From: Psettodes erumei
Lineage: Eukaryota > Chordata > Actinopteri > Pleuronectiformes > Psettodidae
Direction of reading: 5' to 3'
Assembly: GCA_016785225.1 (NCBI GenBank)
Contig: JAFBJZ010000660.1
Coordinates: 3,526,001-3,590,000 of the forward strand
Length of the DNA: 64,000 bases
Part shown: piece by piece, positions 1 to 13,500 of the stretch
How positions within the stretch are numbered: position 1 is the stretch's first letter
How the letters are laid out: the number at the start of each line of letters is the position of its first letter
The notes under the pieces: model-generated
Seen by the model: the letters and a program-made list of their open reading frames with translations, nothing else
Told to the model about the DNA's origin: nothing
Database searches by the model: none
Position numbers and translations under genes: made by a program

Positions 1-1326
1 GGTGCATCAGACATCTCAGGTTAAAAGGGATTACAGTCTGTAATCTGGATTTCCAATCTGACAGATAATGATAGTACCAGTGAAAACCGGTAGATGGTAC
101 TGTTGCAGTGCTCCCGGAAGCCAGCGGCATCCAGAGCGGAGCGCAGCCTTTTAATGTTGCAACAGCCTGTGTTATAGTGGCCAGGCATATGTTTGTGGGG
201 GTGAGAAGGAGCAGCATGATGGTTCTCGTCTCCGCCAGCCTCGATGGGGATTTAGATTTGCAGTAGCTTCTCTCGCTTTGTCGACTTGAGGATGTACGGC
301 GATGGAGAGGGCACGGTGTGGGACCGGGTCGGACGGCCCCACCGGGACTGTATGTGCTACCTTGGACCTCCTACTACTTTGATGCCGATGTAAGACGTTT
401 TTAAACTTTTTTTTTTTTTTTAACAAATGCCTTGATGCCGAACGACACGGAGGCAGGCCACACCTGTTGCGCACTTGATTCCCCCCCAGGTGCTTCGATA
501 AAGTAAATTGACTTAATTGTGCAGTGAAGCTCCAGGAGCTCGTTCACTATGAATCTAACTGATGTTATACATTTTACAGAGGGCTATTGCCTAATAATAA
601 TTGTTTGAAGTCAGCTTACATGTCTAAATGCTGTAACTGGGATGTGGTGGCACGGGAGATAATTTTACACACAGATTTTCAGTAAATTCTGTTCTTTCAC
701 GTTTCATAACAGCTGAGAGGTTTTCAGGTCATCACTCTGCTACTTTGTCAGGCACATCACACTACAGAGCATTATTGGCGCAGTATTTAACGATTCATTA
801 TGCGTTTTATCTCACCTGCTGGACGCGTAACAACATGTAATTATCTCTTCTGTGTGCTAAACATGACGATGAAACGACTATTTGGGCGCAATTTTGCGCA
901 CCAGTGGCCCGTGCATGAAGCCCGGAGCTGTCACGAGGGTTGCTCCTCCATCTCCACAAACCTCTCGCGATCTATTCATTAGTTTCATAGTCCTACAACC
1001 CTGTAATAGGAGTTGTACAGCGCACAGTAGGATACACAGTAGTTGCAGCACCAGTCACTTTCGCTTAGCGTCTTCCGCACTGTTGTTGCGCGGACGCAGG
1101 GCCAGTGAAGGATGATGATTTCTGTACTGTACAAGAGAGGCGCTGCAGGGGCCCTTAAAGCAGGTCTCCGTGGAGCACACAGCACTGACTCCCCTGGTTT
1201 AGCCGAAGAAGAGAACTCGTATCCGACAAAAGTCACATACAAAGTTTACAGACTCCCTTTCCCATCGCCAAGCGGTCTCAGTTTGTCTTGTAACGCCGCC
1301 GCCCCTTGTTCTTCCTTCCCAGCGGG
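1..1326 (+). other. 5' flank of slc35f3 distal first exon
   Basis: No coding exon is recognisable. It contains a T tract at about 404-421 and a CpG-richer stretch around 1060-1110. A CT-rich tract followed by cag at about 1320 sits just before the ATG. It probably holds the distal promoter and 5' UTR, possibly with an unseen upstream noncoding exon. Confidence 0.4.
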
Positions 1327-1537
1327 ATGCGCAAGTCTCCCGACGTGAGCCCCAGAAGGCTTTCGGACATCAGCCCTCAGCTCAGACAGCTCAAGTACCT
1401 GGTGGTGGACGAGGCCATCAAAGAGGACCTCAAGTCCTCCCGCTCTGTCGAGGACATCAACAGCGCCTCCATAGAGGAGCGGATATTGCGGATCACCGGC
1501 TATTATGGATATCAGCCTTGGAGTGCGAGCTACAAGA
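1327..1537 (+). CDS. slc35f3: slc35f3 alternative first coding exon, distal (long isoform N terminus)
   Basis: Encodes 70 residues plus one base, beginning MRKSPDVSPRRLSD and including QLRQLKYLVVDEAIKEDLK and IEERILRITGYYGY. It is soluble, charged and likely cytosolic. The exon ends at a consensus donor (A/gtaagt at 1538) in phase 1, so it joins the exon at 34825 to read SYKR-EDRTREN. ATG 1327 is the first ATG after an in-frame stop at 1291-1293. A pyrimidine tract and cag end at about 1320, so a noncoding exon further upstream is possible. The length fits the difference between the two human SLC35F3 isoforms. Confidence 0.88.
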
Positions 1538-4500
1538 GTAAGTCAATTTACGTGTATTCGTGAGCTTGTGTTTCTGCAACATGGAGAGGCAAAAGAGAGT
1601 CTGCAATCAGTTGCATGAGGATGTGTGGGAGTTAGATCACGGGTTAAATTACTCCATTTGAGAGTATAAGGTGTATCAGTCTACACGAACCTCTGGGCAA
1701 GCATTTGTAGGTTTCACATTGTTACTGTGAGAGTTAACAGGATGATGGGAATCACCCTGTCACACTGTAACAAGCAGAGGCAAAATTAGACAGGTTGGTT
1801 CCCACCCAGATTCAAGGTAGAACTCTATTAACTCCTAGCACTTTACTTGTTTCTGTCCATCCTTTCATCTCCATCTTTTACATTAATCTGAATTTAATGT
1901 TAAAGCAGTGGTTGGTGTTCCACATACCCGTGCGTTTCGTTGCACAGAACAAGCAAAGAGTTCATCTGAATGAGAAAATAATGGCATGCACATGGTGTCA
2001 GTCATCCCGATGCTGCCCAGGTATTAGGTAAAGCACTATTGTTGCTTCTGGTGGCTTCACAGACAGTGAAGCTAATGGTTGCTCGATTGGAGCTCGTTGG
2101 GCTTGAAATCAGACAGTGGGGATTTTTTGCTCAGAGCAGTAGAGCCTTTGAAGAAAAAAAATGTTCTCAGCTTTTATTTTCCTCTCTCATTTTTCCTTCT
2201 CTGCATCACTTCAGTCTGTGTTTTTTGTGCGCAGCATTAAAAGCCTGAGCTGTAACTGCTGCTGATCCTGGCTGGATTATTGCTTTACATCCTCTGTGAC
2301 TTCATCTGTGATCTCTTATCTTGCTTGTGTTTGTGTCAGGGCACATAACAGTCTTAACAACTGTCAATCTTTTGCTCATTTGCTTGTTATTGTTGCTCTG
2401 ATGTGTGAATACATTGGGATTTTGCTGGCGTCCTTTAGCTGGCTGCAAATTTTGTAATATGAGATGCAATATTAGACAGCTGCGAGGCTACTTCAAAAGT
2501 CATAGGCGTATATCTGCACATAGACCTGAACACTGCAGCTGGACAGAAGCTGCATCTGAATTTCTTTTTCTTCAGCTATCTTCAGTTATCTTCTTTACTT
2601 CAGCTGCACAGGGGGGCTGTGGTGACCAGGACTCAATATTAAAACTATTTGTATTGCAAGAAGAGAAGGCATGCATGTGTATTTTATTCATATTTAATGA
2701 CAAACATAATGTAATATTTTATACACTCTCCTGTGGGCGCCATGGCTGCCAAAGCAACTGTAGTGAAATAAATTGTGTACTATATACTGTATATATGGAT
2801 TATATGTCATTTAATAGACATTTTCATACTGTGAACTGGAGAATACAGTGATGCGGTGACTCTAACCCCAATCTTCTAAGAATTATGCTTAATGCTAATT
2901 CAACCAACTGATTATCCTCTATCTTACTGCTGTTTTCCTTTTAATTGCCTTGCTGTAATAGCTGTTGTGGAACGGACATAATAACAAGTATTGTTAGAGT
3001 GGGTTGTGTTTTTATTAAATGAAGTAGGATAAGTGCCCATTCTCCCAAAAGCACTCTGACATTTCACATTAAATTAGACAAACTGAGGGTCCATGCCGCC
3101 ATGTCCATGTTCAGAAAAGAAATGTTTGAACAAACAGCCACTAGTTGAGTTCCGTAGTGGAGTCTGTCCCCTAAAGTATTATTTTGTGGACGACAGTCCT
3201 ATTTCCAATAAAATATTTCATGATGTTGCATCAGATCATTTTCTGAGTGCATGGTCACAACAGGAAATGACATTTTTTAGTTAATTGATGTTCCATTTTG
3301 CATTTCAGGAAATGTCAGGCTTGTCCAGTTTGTTCCTTTTTCTAACAAATCAAACCTTAAGTAGAATAAAATGCCATGCTCAAAATCCGCGCAGCTCCCA
3401 GCTCCTTCTGGCCTACCAACCGAGCTGCAGCTGTGCTTCATGGCAACGAAGTCCCGCTAGTCACACATTGCGCACAGTTGCATGCCGTATGTTTGTACAG
3501 TCAGCCCACAGTCCCCCTCCATCACCCACGACCTGACTACGCAAGACCCAGTGATAGACAGCGGTGGTTAATGGAGGGCTAATGCTGAAGGCAGCCAATT
3601 TCAAGAGAGGTGGGAGGCAGAGCACTTCTCAGTGGAGTGCACACAGATGGCTGTTTGTTTCATTTGCCACGAGCCTTGTCAAACACATGCCCTATCACAC
3701 AGGAGTAACAAAGTGAGAGTGAAAGCGGGGCTAGTAGTGGGCCATGACTGAGGCCAAGGATGAAAGATGACTGCGTGACTTACTGGACCATCCTTACAAC
3801 CCAAATATGAAACAACAGGTATCGCAAACACACAGGAAGTAGTCATTTGCCTATAACGGTAACAGTGCCAGACACCTCAAGAAAACCTTGCTCATTTATT
3901 GAACCTGTCAGTGAGTCACTTCCCCCTGAGTGGTGTGCATGCAACCTCAAAGCAGAATTAAGCAAGGGTTTTTCTTTTGATGTGGTAGATATAAATGAAT
4001 TATACTGCAGGTTTGTTCCTTTTATCTGAGGATGTCACAGCTTTGGGCAATGACCAACTTAGCTCTTTGTACAAAAGGTCAGGTTCTTTGAGTAGTATCC
4101 CTTCCATTGAAGCATGTTTGCAGGTAACACTGATTTGATCATCAGAGGCTTGTTCCAGTAAGTCAGCTTGCAGCCAATGGTGATCTTTATAAATAAGGCT
4201 GTACCTTAATTTTCAGCAGCAGATCTTTGCTTACTAAATAGCACTGTGACAGTGGGAACATCACAAAAACTAGTGAAAAGTTAGAAGTCAAATTGTTGTT
4301 CTAAGCAAAGAGGAGCATCAAATCATGGCTCGATTAAGGGTTTCTAAGGGGGCAGTGCATGCAACTCTCAAACACTTTGCACAAACTAGATCAGTTTTAT
4401 CCAAAGCACGATCGGGCAGACCAAAAGTGACCCCACCATCAGAAGATCAATACATCAAACTTAGCTCCCTGAGAGATAGAAAAACAATTTCATCACAGAC

Positions 4501-7500
4501 AAAGAATTGCTGCTAAATAAAGAAAACAAGACTCCAATCAGCAATAGTGCTGTCAAAAGAAGGTTGTCTTGTAGGGTCTCAGAGGATGAGTAGCAGTTTC
4601 TGAACCACTTCCCAGAAGGGAAAACAAGGACAAACTCATGAGCATGAAATACCAGCAATTCACAGTGAATGAATGACATGAAGTGGGTGAATATCCAAGA
4701 GGGTGAATACTTTTTGTGGGCACAGTGCCACATTCTGTTACTAGCATAAAACATCAAACTTGGTTTATAAAACTTGTTTCAGTGTTTAGCAGATGCAATC
4801 ACAGCTGATTCTAATCAGGTTGAATTAGGTCAGTCACTTTAAAGGAATATGTATGGAATCACTTATTATTATTTGTACTATCAATTTGCAGAAAGTTGCT
4901 GCAGACATATGATCTCATTTATGCCCATGTGGAATTACTTCTGCTGAATTCAAACCAAATGTTATCTTAGAAAACCTACCCACACCCTGATTAATAAAAC
5001 ATAAATGGATGTCCTCTTCATAGACTGATAAGAATTTTCCCCAAAGAAATTGAATTTAATATCACTGCTGCAGGTTAACTCTTAAAGATACAAGGGAGCT
5101 CTCTTCAGTTTTTGGAAAAAATGGAAAGTTAAAAACCTCTTATTAAATTGAGAGTGCGATCACGTTCCCCTTTGCCTGACAAGTCCTCATGACACAAGAC
5201 AAAAAAACTGTTTTAATCAAATGGTACCAGTAAAAGTCATCTTGAATTGACTTTAGTAGCAATCTGAAAAAGATGGCAACCATCAGGAAAACCAGAGACA
5301 GTTTTTCTTCTTCTTTTTTAAATGCTTTTTTCCCTTCTCATTCAAAAACTTATGAAATGTTTATAGCCTCAATGTTACGGAACATTTCTGGACCACAAAA
5401 CACAGGAGACCACGGATCGAGATTTCCAAATCTTTAAGATCATCTGCAACGTTCAAAAGGTTCAAAAGCAAGACTAGGCAAGCAAGGGACACTCAAGAGT
5501 AGCTCAAACAATCTTCTGGCAACCGGTGGATGTCATGGCCCGGTTTATAAAGGAGCTGAGGTGATCACCAGAGAATGCTGATCAGGTGTGTCTCGTCTGG
5601 GTGTGAGCGACCAGCCACGCCTCCTGCCACAACCTGAAAACACCAGAGAAACAGGAGGGGGAGGGGAAGAACAGGAAGCAGACAAACCGGGCCATCACAC
5701 TCAATAGACTATAGTCCTTTTGAAGATAAGAGTCGGTTGTATTCAGATCGCTTTTTTGTTGGCATGGGTTAATTCCATAGAGATGTTTAGGCTTAAAAGC
5801 TCATTTTACTTCAGAGCCTCATAGAAAGAAATGACATTTTGTCTGTGAAACTGCCCCTTTAGGTTTGTCAAGTTCCACAGCGAAGCGAAACATTTGTCAG
5901 ACAAACAGACTTTGTTCTTTTCCTAATTTACTCGCACTGTCTATCAAAAACGTAGCATCCCCTCTGGTGCAAATTTAGAGCTTCACGAGGCATGAAATGA
6001 GGTTGGAATCTATTTTGAGCTTCGGGTTTTGGCATGGTGAGATGCAACAGTGGAGCAGGTTGAAGAGAGCCTATGTGCCCATTTAGACATTTGCTGCTGG
6101 CTGGAACAGGACAGCTGGAAGGGATGGGCAAGGTATGGGCTGACTGTGACTGACGACGGTGATGACTCCTTTCAACTCAGCCAGAGCGGGGTGGAAAGCT
6201 GGGAACGCTTATGCAGATAAGGCTCTGGCTTGCTCAGCTCCTTGCAGATAAATGTAACTCGCACACAAGTGCGGTGTAAAACTCCTCAAATTCAAAGAAC
6301 AAGAGCTCTTTCCCAGAATCTGCTTAATGTTCAATGAATCAGTGAGGCAGACATACTCTGTCTTTTAAGGGTTGTCCTCAGCGGATTGTGGCATGCTTGA
6401 GCACATTGTCTGAGGGTTGGGAAAGGCACTCTGGGAAATGTAGTCAATTGCTAACTGAAATAGAAGTAGATGAGTGAGTGTCATCAATATAAGTCCCAGA
6501 TTGATGATATGAAAGAGTGTAAGTGTGTGAAATTTGCCTTTGAATCTGCATCCTTGCTGTGGTTTATCTAGTGTGTAAATGGACACATATGAATGGTAAG
6601 AGCCCCAGACTTTCAGTTGTTTATTTGTCACAGCCAGACAGAGATAAATTGATTGATTCAGTGGTTAGAAAAAAGTTCCATCCTTTTGTTCTCTTTATGA
6701 CGTGGCTCTGTCACTGTCTGTGTTAGCCTGGAAGTGAAAACTCTGCAACCTTGAACCACGTCCTCCACAGCCGTAGCCTTTATTCAAGCCAAACGATTGC
6801 ACAGAGCATAGTATGGGCACGAGTCCTGTCCTGTAGGCTGATGTTCAGTTCATCTATCAACAGAGTCGCTGTTAATATTCAAATTTGTATGTCACCCACA
6901 GAGAGACTGAACAAAAACAAACAAAAGAAGTGGAGAAAACAACTGTAAGCCATTTATTACCACGTTTCATCTCTATACTGCTCTTCTCTCATTATGCATA
7001 CATTTTTAAAAACACTGTTACATGTTTTAGTGATATGCATAACATTCAGCACACTAAAAAAAAATCATATCCCCAGAGGACATGAACATCATGATATATT
7101 TAAAGTTTTCGGCTTATATGGCAGAGGGGCACATACTTAAGAGACTTTTCAGACCTACAGTCCTTTTTCACTCGTGGTTGTTTACTGTATGTATCAGTAA
7201 CCATGGAGTCTTATCAGTTCACCAAAAGAGATGAGGCAACCTTTAGATGAATGCTCCTGCTTCAGCTCTGATTCAAACAAAGGGACAAGAAAATCTGTGA
7301 TGAAAGGGCAAAGCTCACACTGCAGTGAGACATTTCTGAACGTGTTTTTGAGCTTATCCTGATTTGGAAAAAAAGCAACCATACATTCAGCAGACTACCA
7401 TCAACATTGGTCCAGTAACAAGACAACTTTTTAAATGAACAAGGATAATTTATGTTTTGCGTTGTTCCAGCTTAATAAGGTTGCAACCCAATCAATCTGA

Positions 7501-10500
7501 TTCCAACCAGCCCTGTGTTCTTAAACAATGTTTGAGCTCAATTGTCCTAATTTCATTCTCTATCCAAGTAGGCCCGGTAGAACAGGTGTATTTTTTTTTA
7601 TTTTTGTACAATATCCAGGACAGTAGAAGCAGCTTCCATTGCATAACATCACATCTATAATAGAGAGGGAGGCATAGATCATTGCACATCTGCTCTTGAA
7701 GTCCCTGCTTGTGCGCAGCGGACTGGCGGAGCTGCGAAATCAGCTGTACTTCTTTGAAGATGAAAACCTCCAGGTTTGTCTCTTTCTGCTGCTTGCCATT
7801 GCACTCTCTGTCACCCAAGGTGGAGGAGATGACAATGGGTATAATGGTGGGTGCAGGGGAGCAAATGAGACTGCCAATTCAGCAGGCTAGAAATAGTATT
7901 GTGGGAAAGACTCTTATTTCTTGCAGAGGGGCACTTTGCTTGATGGAAAGCAGAGTGGTAAATATACCGCATACATGTGCAACTTGTGCAGCATCTGCAA
8001 GCCTTATACAATATCTGAGACAACTACCTCAGCTTGGCATTGTCGGTGCTTGTGTTCCTCAGAATTAATCCTGAGAACCGTCATGCTAACTGAATTACAG
8101 CTGTGGTGCTTCGCTCTCAGTGCCCACTCTCCCTTGTAATGCAAATCCTGCCGGTCTGAATCCAAATCCCATCCCGCTGTCATCCCTTTCTCCTCCTCAT
8201 GACTTTTATCTGCAGTTAATTAGAAGTTGTCAAGTGATGACTCCTACCTCTGCGTAATTAATCCAAGGTCTTCTGTGGCTGCACACTGCACATCATTGTC
8301 CATGTTGGCCGCAGGAGAGCAGTGCTTGAGATCAGGAAGAGCAAACTGTAAATGGGGCTGTGCAAGTAAATTAGGAGACTTATTTGGGCAAATTAATGGG
8401 AAGAGGGTGAGTACTGATGGAACTGATACACACAAACCTTAATCAACTGCTGTTAATTTGTGTGAGACTAAACATACAGTATATACTTGCATATATTTTT
8501 TCTGCTCTTTGCAGTTACAACTGCAAGTAAAGGCATCATCAGCATTACAGAAACAATTCAAAGAGTTAAGACTGCATTTTTCACATGTGCCAAGTGGAAG
8601 AGAGTAAAAATAAACAAAAGTCAGCTGTATTTATATCCCAGTCCTCTAGTTTTAGCCTTGGTCAGGGAGATAAGTGTTGTACCAAATGACCTAGTTATAA
8701 AAAGTTGGGCACTGCTGTAGCATCCATGTGCCTCTTCTCCTGTTTGCTATAGCAATCTCACCCCTTTCCATTTCAATTTTTCCACCTTATTAAACTCTCA
8801 GAAAAACTGAAGTTTCCTTCACCTATTTTCTGCCAGTTTTGCATATCCCATCACCACCACATTACCCTCCTGTGTTGATATTGCCTTTAATATTGCCGGA
8901 GCAATATGCACTGGTGTTGTGTGACCGACCGTTGACCTTCTCACCACAGGCTTTAGTCCCGCTTCCTCCCTGTGAGCTCATTAAGGTGGTGCTTCAATTA
9001 GAGAAGCATCGCTGCAAGAAAACATTAGATAGCAGATAGGCACAGAATTGTGCAGGCAAATCGGTTTGCTTTTCTTTCAGCTTTCCACTATAGCTTGTGA
9101 ACATTAAATATTTAGCAGCTAAATAGCCAGGTAGATTTCCTCAGGAGATTGTGGGGACCAAAAAAGGGCTAAAAGGAGCATGAATGTTATATTTATATTC
9201 ATCATAATCATCTATGCATGATTGAGGTGATTCTCATTAGTTGGCATTGGGATCAAATTTGTGTGCCATGTGTGCTTTGAACAGTATAAAAGCTGTTAAG
9301 TTTGTATCACATTCATTGTACAACGCATTAATAATTATACAGTCCTTCATCATTAAAATGCGTCAGTTTACAGTAACAGATTGGAGTACAAGGCAGTAAA
9401 CATGTGAGAAAATATGTCGTGTACAGTCTACCTCCCCCAGGGGTCAACAGTCTTTTCATCAGCATTACAGCATTAGTGACTCATGTCGTCCAGATGCTGA
9501 CAGTAAAGAGGGACTGAGTAAGCCTTCAAGTGTTAATTCACGTTTGTTTTTAAACCTGCTTGTCCCCAATGACAAAAAATTGAGAGGGAAAGAAACAAAT
9601 TCACAAAATGTTCCAATGGGAATAAGCGGACATTTAGTTAGTTTTTTTTTTTTACAATTCATGGCTAATTATGTTCAATCTACAGTATGTTGATGCCTAA
9701 ATTTATGTAAATGGAAGTTATTATTCCGCTTCATTCATATAATTGCGTACATCAGCTGTGCATTTGACCACTTTTCAGGGCTTTTCTGTTTTTCTATCAA
9801 ACCTCAGTCCAACCACTGTTGCAGATTGCAGTGTGATTCATTACTGTGGCCGGTTTCATGAATAAAGTGAAATAGAAATTAAAGCAACTTCGGAATTACG
9901 AACAATTCAACCACTGACCCACTGAAACTGACACTGACTGCTGTGTTGCATCACACGGCATCACTTTGCCATATCAGCAGGCATTACGTGCCAGGATTTC
10001 ATACGGTCCAGATACAAGACTTTGCCGGTAGCAAAGATGCACAAAAACACAGTCACACATATTTTTGTCCTATATGCCTGATTCTCCACAGATTCTTTAT
10101 GTTACAAAAAACATAGACAAAAAAATAAAAATATTACATTTGGTTCTCTAACACAATCCTCTTTGATGACACTATTGTTATCCTCTTTTCATCCCTGCAC
10201 AGTCATACCTCCTTTTTATTTCTCACACACCTGGTCTGTTTTCATTTGTCTGACTGGCATTTTTTAAAATATAATGTATGTGTGACTGAATCTCTGCAAC
10301 AGCGTGAGAGCTGCAATCCCATCGATCAACCCATCCATCTGTTATATCCTCCTGAACCTGAATCTATCCCTCTCTGCCATAGTCACTTTTGCTTTTGAAG
10401 GTAAAAGCCGGTAGGGACATGGAGAGGAGAGAGGCGCAGCCATTTATGTCACCGCTGCAGCAAAAATCAAGCAAGCGCAGCATGTGACACATGAGATTAA

Positions 10501-13500
10501 TTTGGAGAGAGTTTCCATTGTCGAAGGCAGGGGAGAAACAAAAAGAGCAGCCATGCATGGCATTTAGAGAAGAGCTCAGTCTCATTTGATCCAGCGCCAC
10601 AATTTAAGAATTTATCATCCTCAGTCCTGGCACCATTTTACTGTAGAGGTCGTACTGTTTTCTGTTGTCTTTAGAGAAGAAAAACAGTATGTGGTGGAGG
10701 AGGGGTGGGGGGGTTATGATGGTGCAGCCTGGGGCAACTCAGCAGGGAGAAACAGCACAGTTAAGCCTGCAGGATGCTGAGCTTGGTGTCACTGTTCCTC
10801 CAATCTGATCCTCCTATTGAGGATCCAATATATTCTCTCACCCAGTGTCCCTGCTGACATTGTGAGTCAGTTTTTGTTGTAAAGCGTCTCTTTTGTCACT
10901 GACTAAAACTGGGGATTAAAGGCATAGTTTGATGTTTTTGGGAAGTATGCTTATGCCCTCTTTTGCCATGACTAAGATGAGATTGATATCACTGGTTTGT
11001 AGATATGAATCTATCGCCAGCAGCCCGTTGCATAAAGACTGGAAACAGCTAGCCTGTCCAGATGTAACAAATCCACCTACCACCATCAACAAACCTCATT
11101 AACACATCACTGTACATCTCACTTGTTCAATATGTACAAACTCCAAAGTGTAACAAACATATGCTTAAGTTTGGTTTTGCAGGGGTAATATGCTGTACCA
11201 GCTATCAATTGGTTGCTAGGCAACTGCAGGCTGCAGGACACTGAGCCCAGGAAATAGAATAACTCCTTATAAAACTGCAACTTGTCATCTTCACACCACC
11301 TTTTTTTGTAATAAACCATACACAACTAACTTAATTAATTAATTAGCAAGTATTAGAGGTGCCAGCAATGTCGGCAGATTTTTTTTTTTTTTACTTTTAA
11401 CAGTCCTTAAGGTAAGCTAAGCTAATTGACTGCTGGTAGTAACTTCATATTGGCTGCACAGACAGACAGACAGACACAGACGGTGATATGAATGTTTTCA
11501 TCTAAATCTTGGCAAGACAGTGAACAAGCATGTTTCCAAAATGGTTTAACTGTTTCCTTTTAGTAGGTGGTGTTTTTCCTGATGTGAGATGCTGATGGTG
11601 TACACAACACATAGTAATATAAACATGTGTGTGAGAAGCAACAGAAACCCCACAAGATCTCAACACATCTGTCTCATCAAACTAATCCTCTTGGGAAAAG
11701 GCATCTTTTGGTTTTCGCAGACTTATTAGACAGAGATTTAATTCATGTAAATGGAAATCTGGACTACAACCAGCTAATGGGTGTCACGAGTGCATATCAT
11801 AAGAAAAGGAGGTGGTGAATTGAAATAGATAAGATACCACAGATGTGTTTAAATGTGACTTGCTTACTTGTAATTCACATCAGAGTCACATTTGTAAGCA
11901 GCACACTGTTGTCTAGCCACGTCTCTTGTTCCATCTCCTAGATTATTGGTGTGCTCGCAGGAGTATCACTAATGAATGTGAGTGTAAGCAGTTGACTTCC
12001 TTTGGAATTCAAAGCCACGAGCAAGTGCATCCAACCATCTCCGTGGTTCCTCACTGCATGGAGGGTTTCATAAATAGTGAACAATAGCACTGTGTAAGCA
12101 TGGCCAACTCCCCAGATGATGAATTTTCCTAAGCCCCATCTGTCTTAGATCTAAAGTGCTTTTAAAAGTCTCGATGCAGCCCATTACAAACTTTTCCAGA
12201 TGATGGGCAGGACATGACTTAAAAGACATTTCTTGTTCCCCTTTTCATGTATTCATCCAAAGCCAACACCAGCTGTTTCTGCATTTTCAATATTTTTTGG
12301 GGTTTCATTAATTCCTCGAACAGACTGTAGTGAAAATGGACAGTAGTGGTCTAAGTAGTGGTAATCTTTCAGTATGATCACATCATGATCTGATGATATC
12401 AGTACCACATCTTGAAAACTGTAATAAGCAGTTAATGTACAAAGTAGAACACGTTTAGGTATATTATGACTTATGTCATTATGATTTCTTATTATTGATT
12501 AACTTGTTGATTGTTTTCATGAAAAATAGATTAATTGTTGCATGTGAAAAAGTAAAAAAAATAAGCATTTCCTAAAATGCTTTTCCTATTATAATGCACC
12601 AACAAAAGAAGCTAGTCTCCACATTTGAAAAGCTGGTGTTTGGAAATAGTTGCTTTTGAAAAAGACTTAAAAGGATAAATCAGTAATGGAAATTGTATGT
12701 TGATTGACTGTGGTGAATCGACTAATTGTTTCAGCTCCAAGTGATTCAGATAATTAATTGCTTTGAAAAATTGCTTGTGATTAATTTTCTGCCAAGTAAT
12801 AGATTAAGTCACAAAATGTTCATTATTGTGATATTAATTTGAACTTTATCTTTATGGGTATGGGTTTTCCAGCTGTGTACATTTATAGAGAAGGAGCGAT
12901 AAAAAAGCCCCACTTCATTTTGCACTTGTTTCACCTGGTTGGTGTCACATTTGATGTCACACTTTTGTGTAGTCTAATATGAGGATTTAATTTAGGTATT
13001 AAATCAAGAGGACTGTGATGGGGCTGTAGTCTGTTGGTGCGGGCTGTGATAGCCGTGGGAGTGAGTCTTCCCCATGCATGTCACTATAAGTCATTATTAT
13101 GACCCCCCAGCCCCCAGCGTACAAAGTATTCAACGTGGGTCAGAAAATCAGGCAATTAAGGGGGCTGTGGATATGGATGAGAGCCGACAGCCAATGGAGG
13201 AGTGCAGAAGGAGCCAGGAAGGCTTGAAACGCCTCTCCCCCTCGGGCAGCTGACTGGTCCACATCCCTCAGCCCCGCTACATGCGCAGCGCAGCCACTTA
13301 ATCACAATGCTTATACAAATCAAGCCAGAGCACAGGCCTCCACTTGCCCTCGTACTTACTATGCACAATCACTCCACACTTTAAGGACAGCACTCTGACA
13401 GATCCGTTTGTGACTGAAAATTGCATCAAGCATTGTAAAGCTTTCACCGTGTTTTATCTCCGGTGGCTGCCAAAATGTGTCGTTTTCTCTATTCATGGCG

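Noticed and set aside
172..474. 100-residue open frame on the - strand
   Set aside because: Includes a lysine run from a T tract and has no domain; not supported as a gene.
2405..2851. 148-residue open frame on the + strand
   Set aside because: Cys-rich random-looking translation in an AT-rich intron; no homology recognised.
6410..6450. Possible ZNF143-type promoter site (ctgggaaatgtagtc)
   Set aside because: A partial match in the middle of a large intron, with no other promoter evidence.
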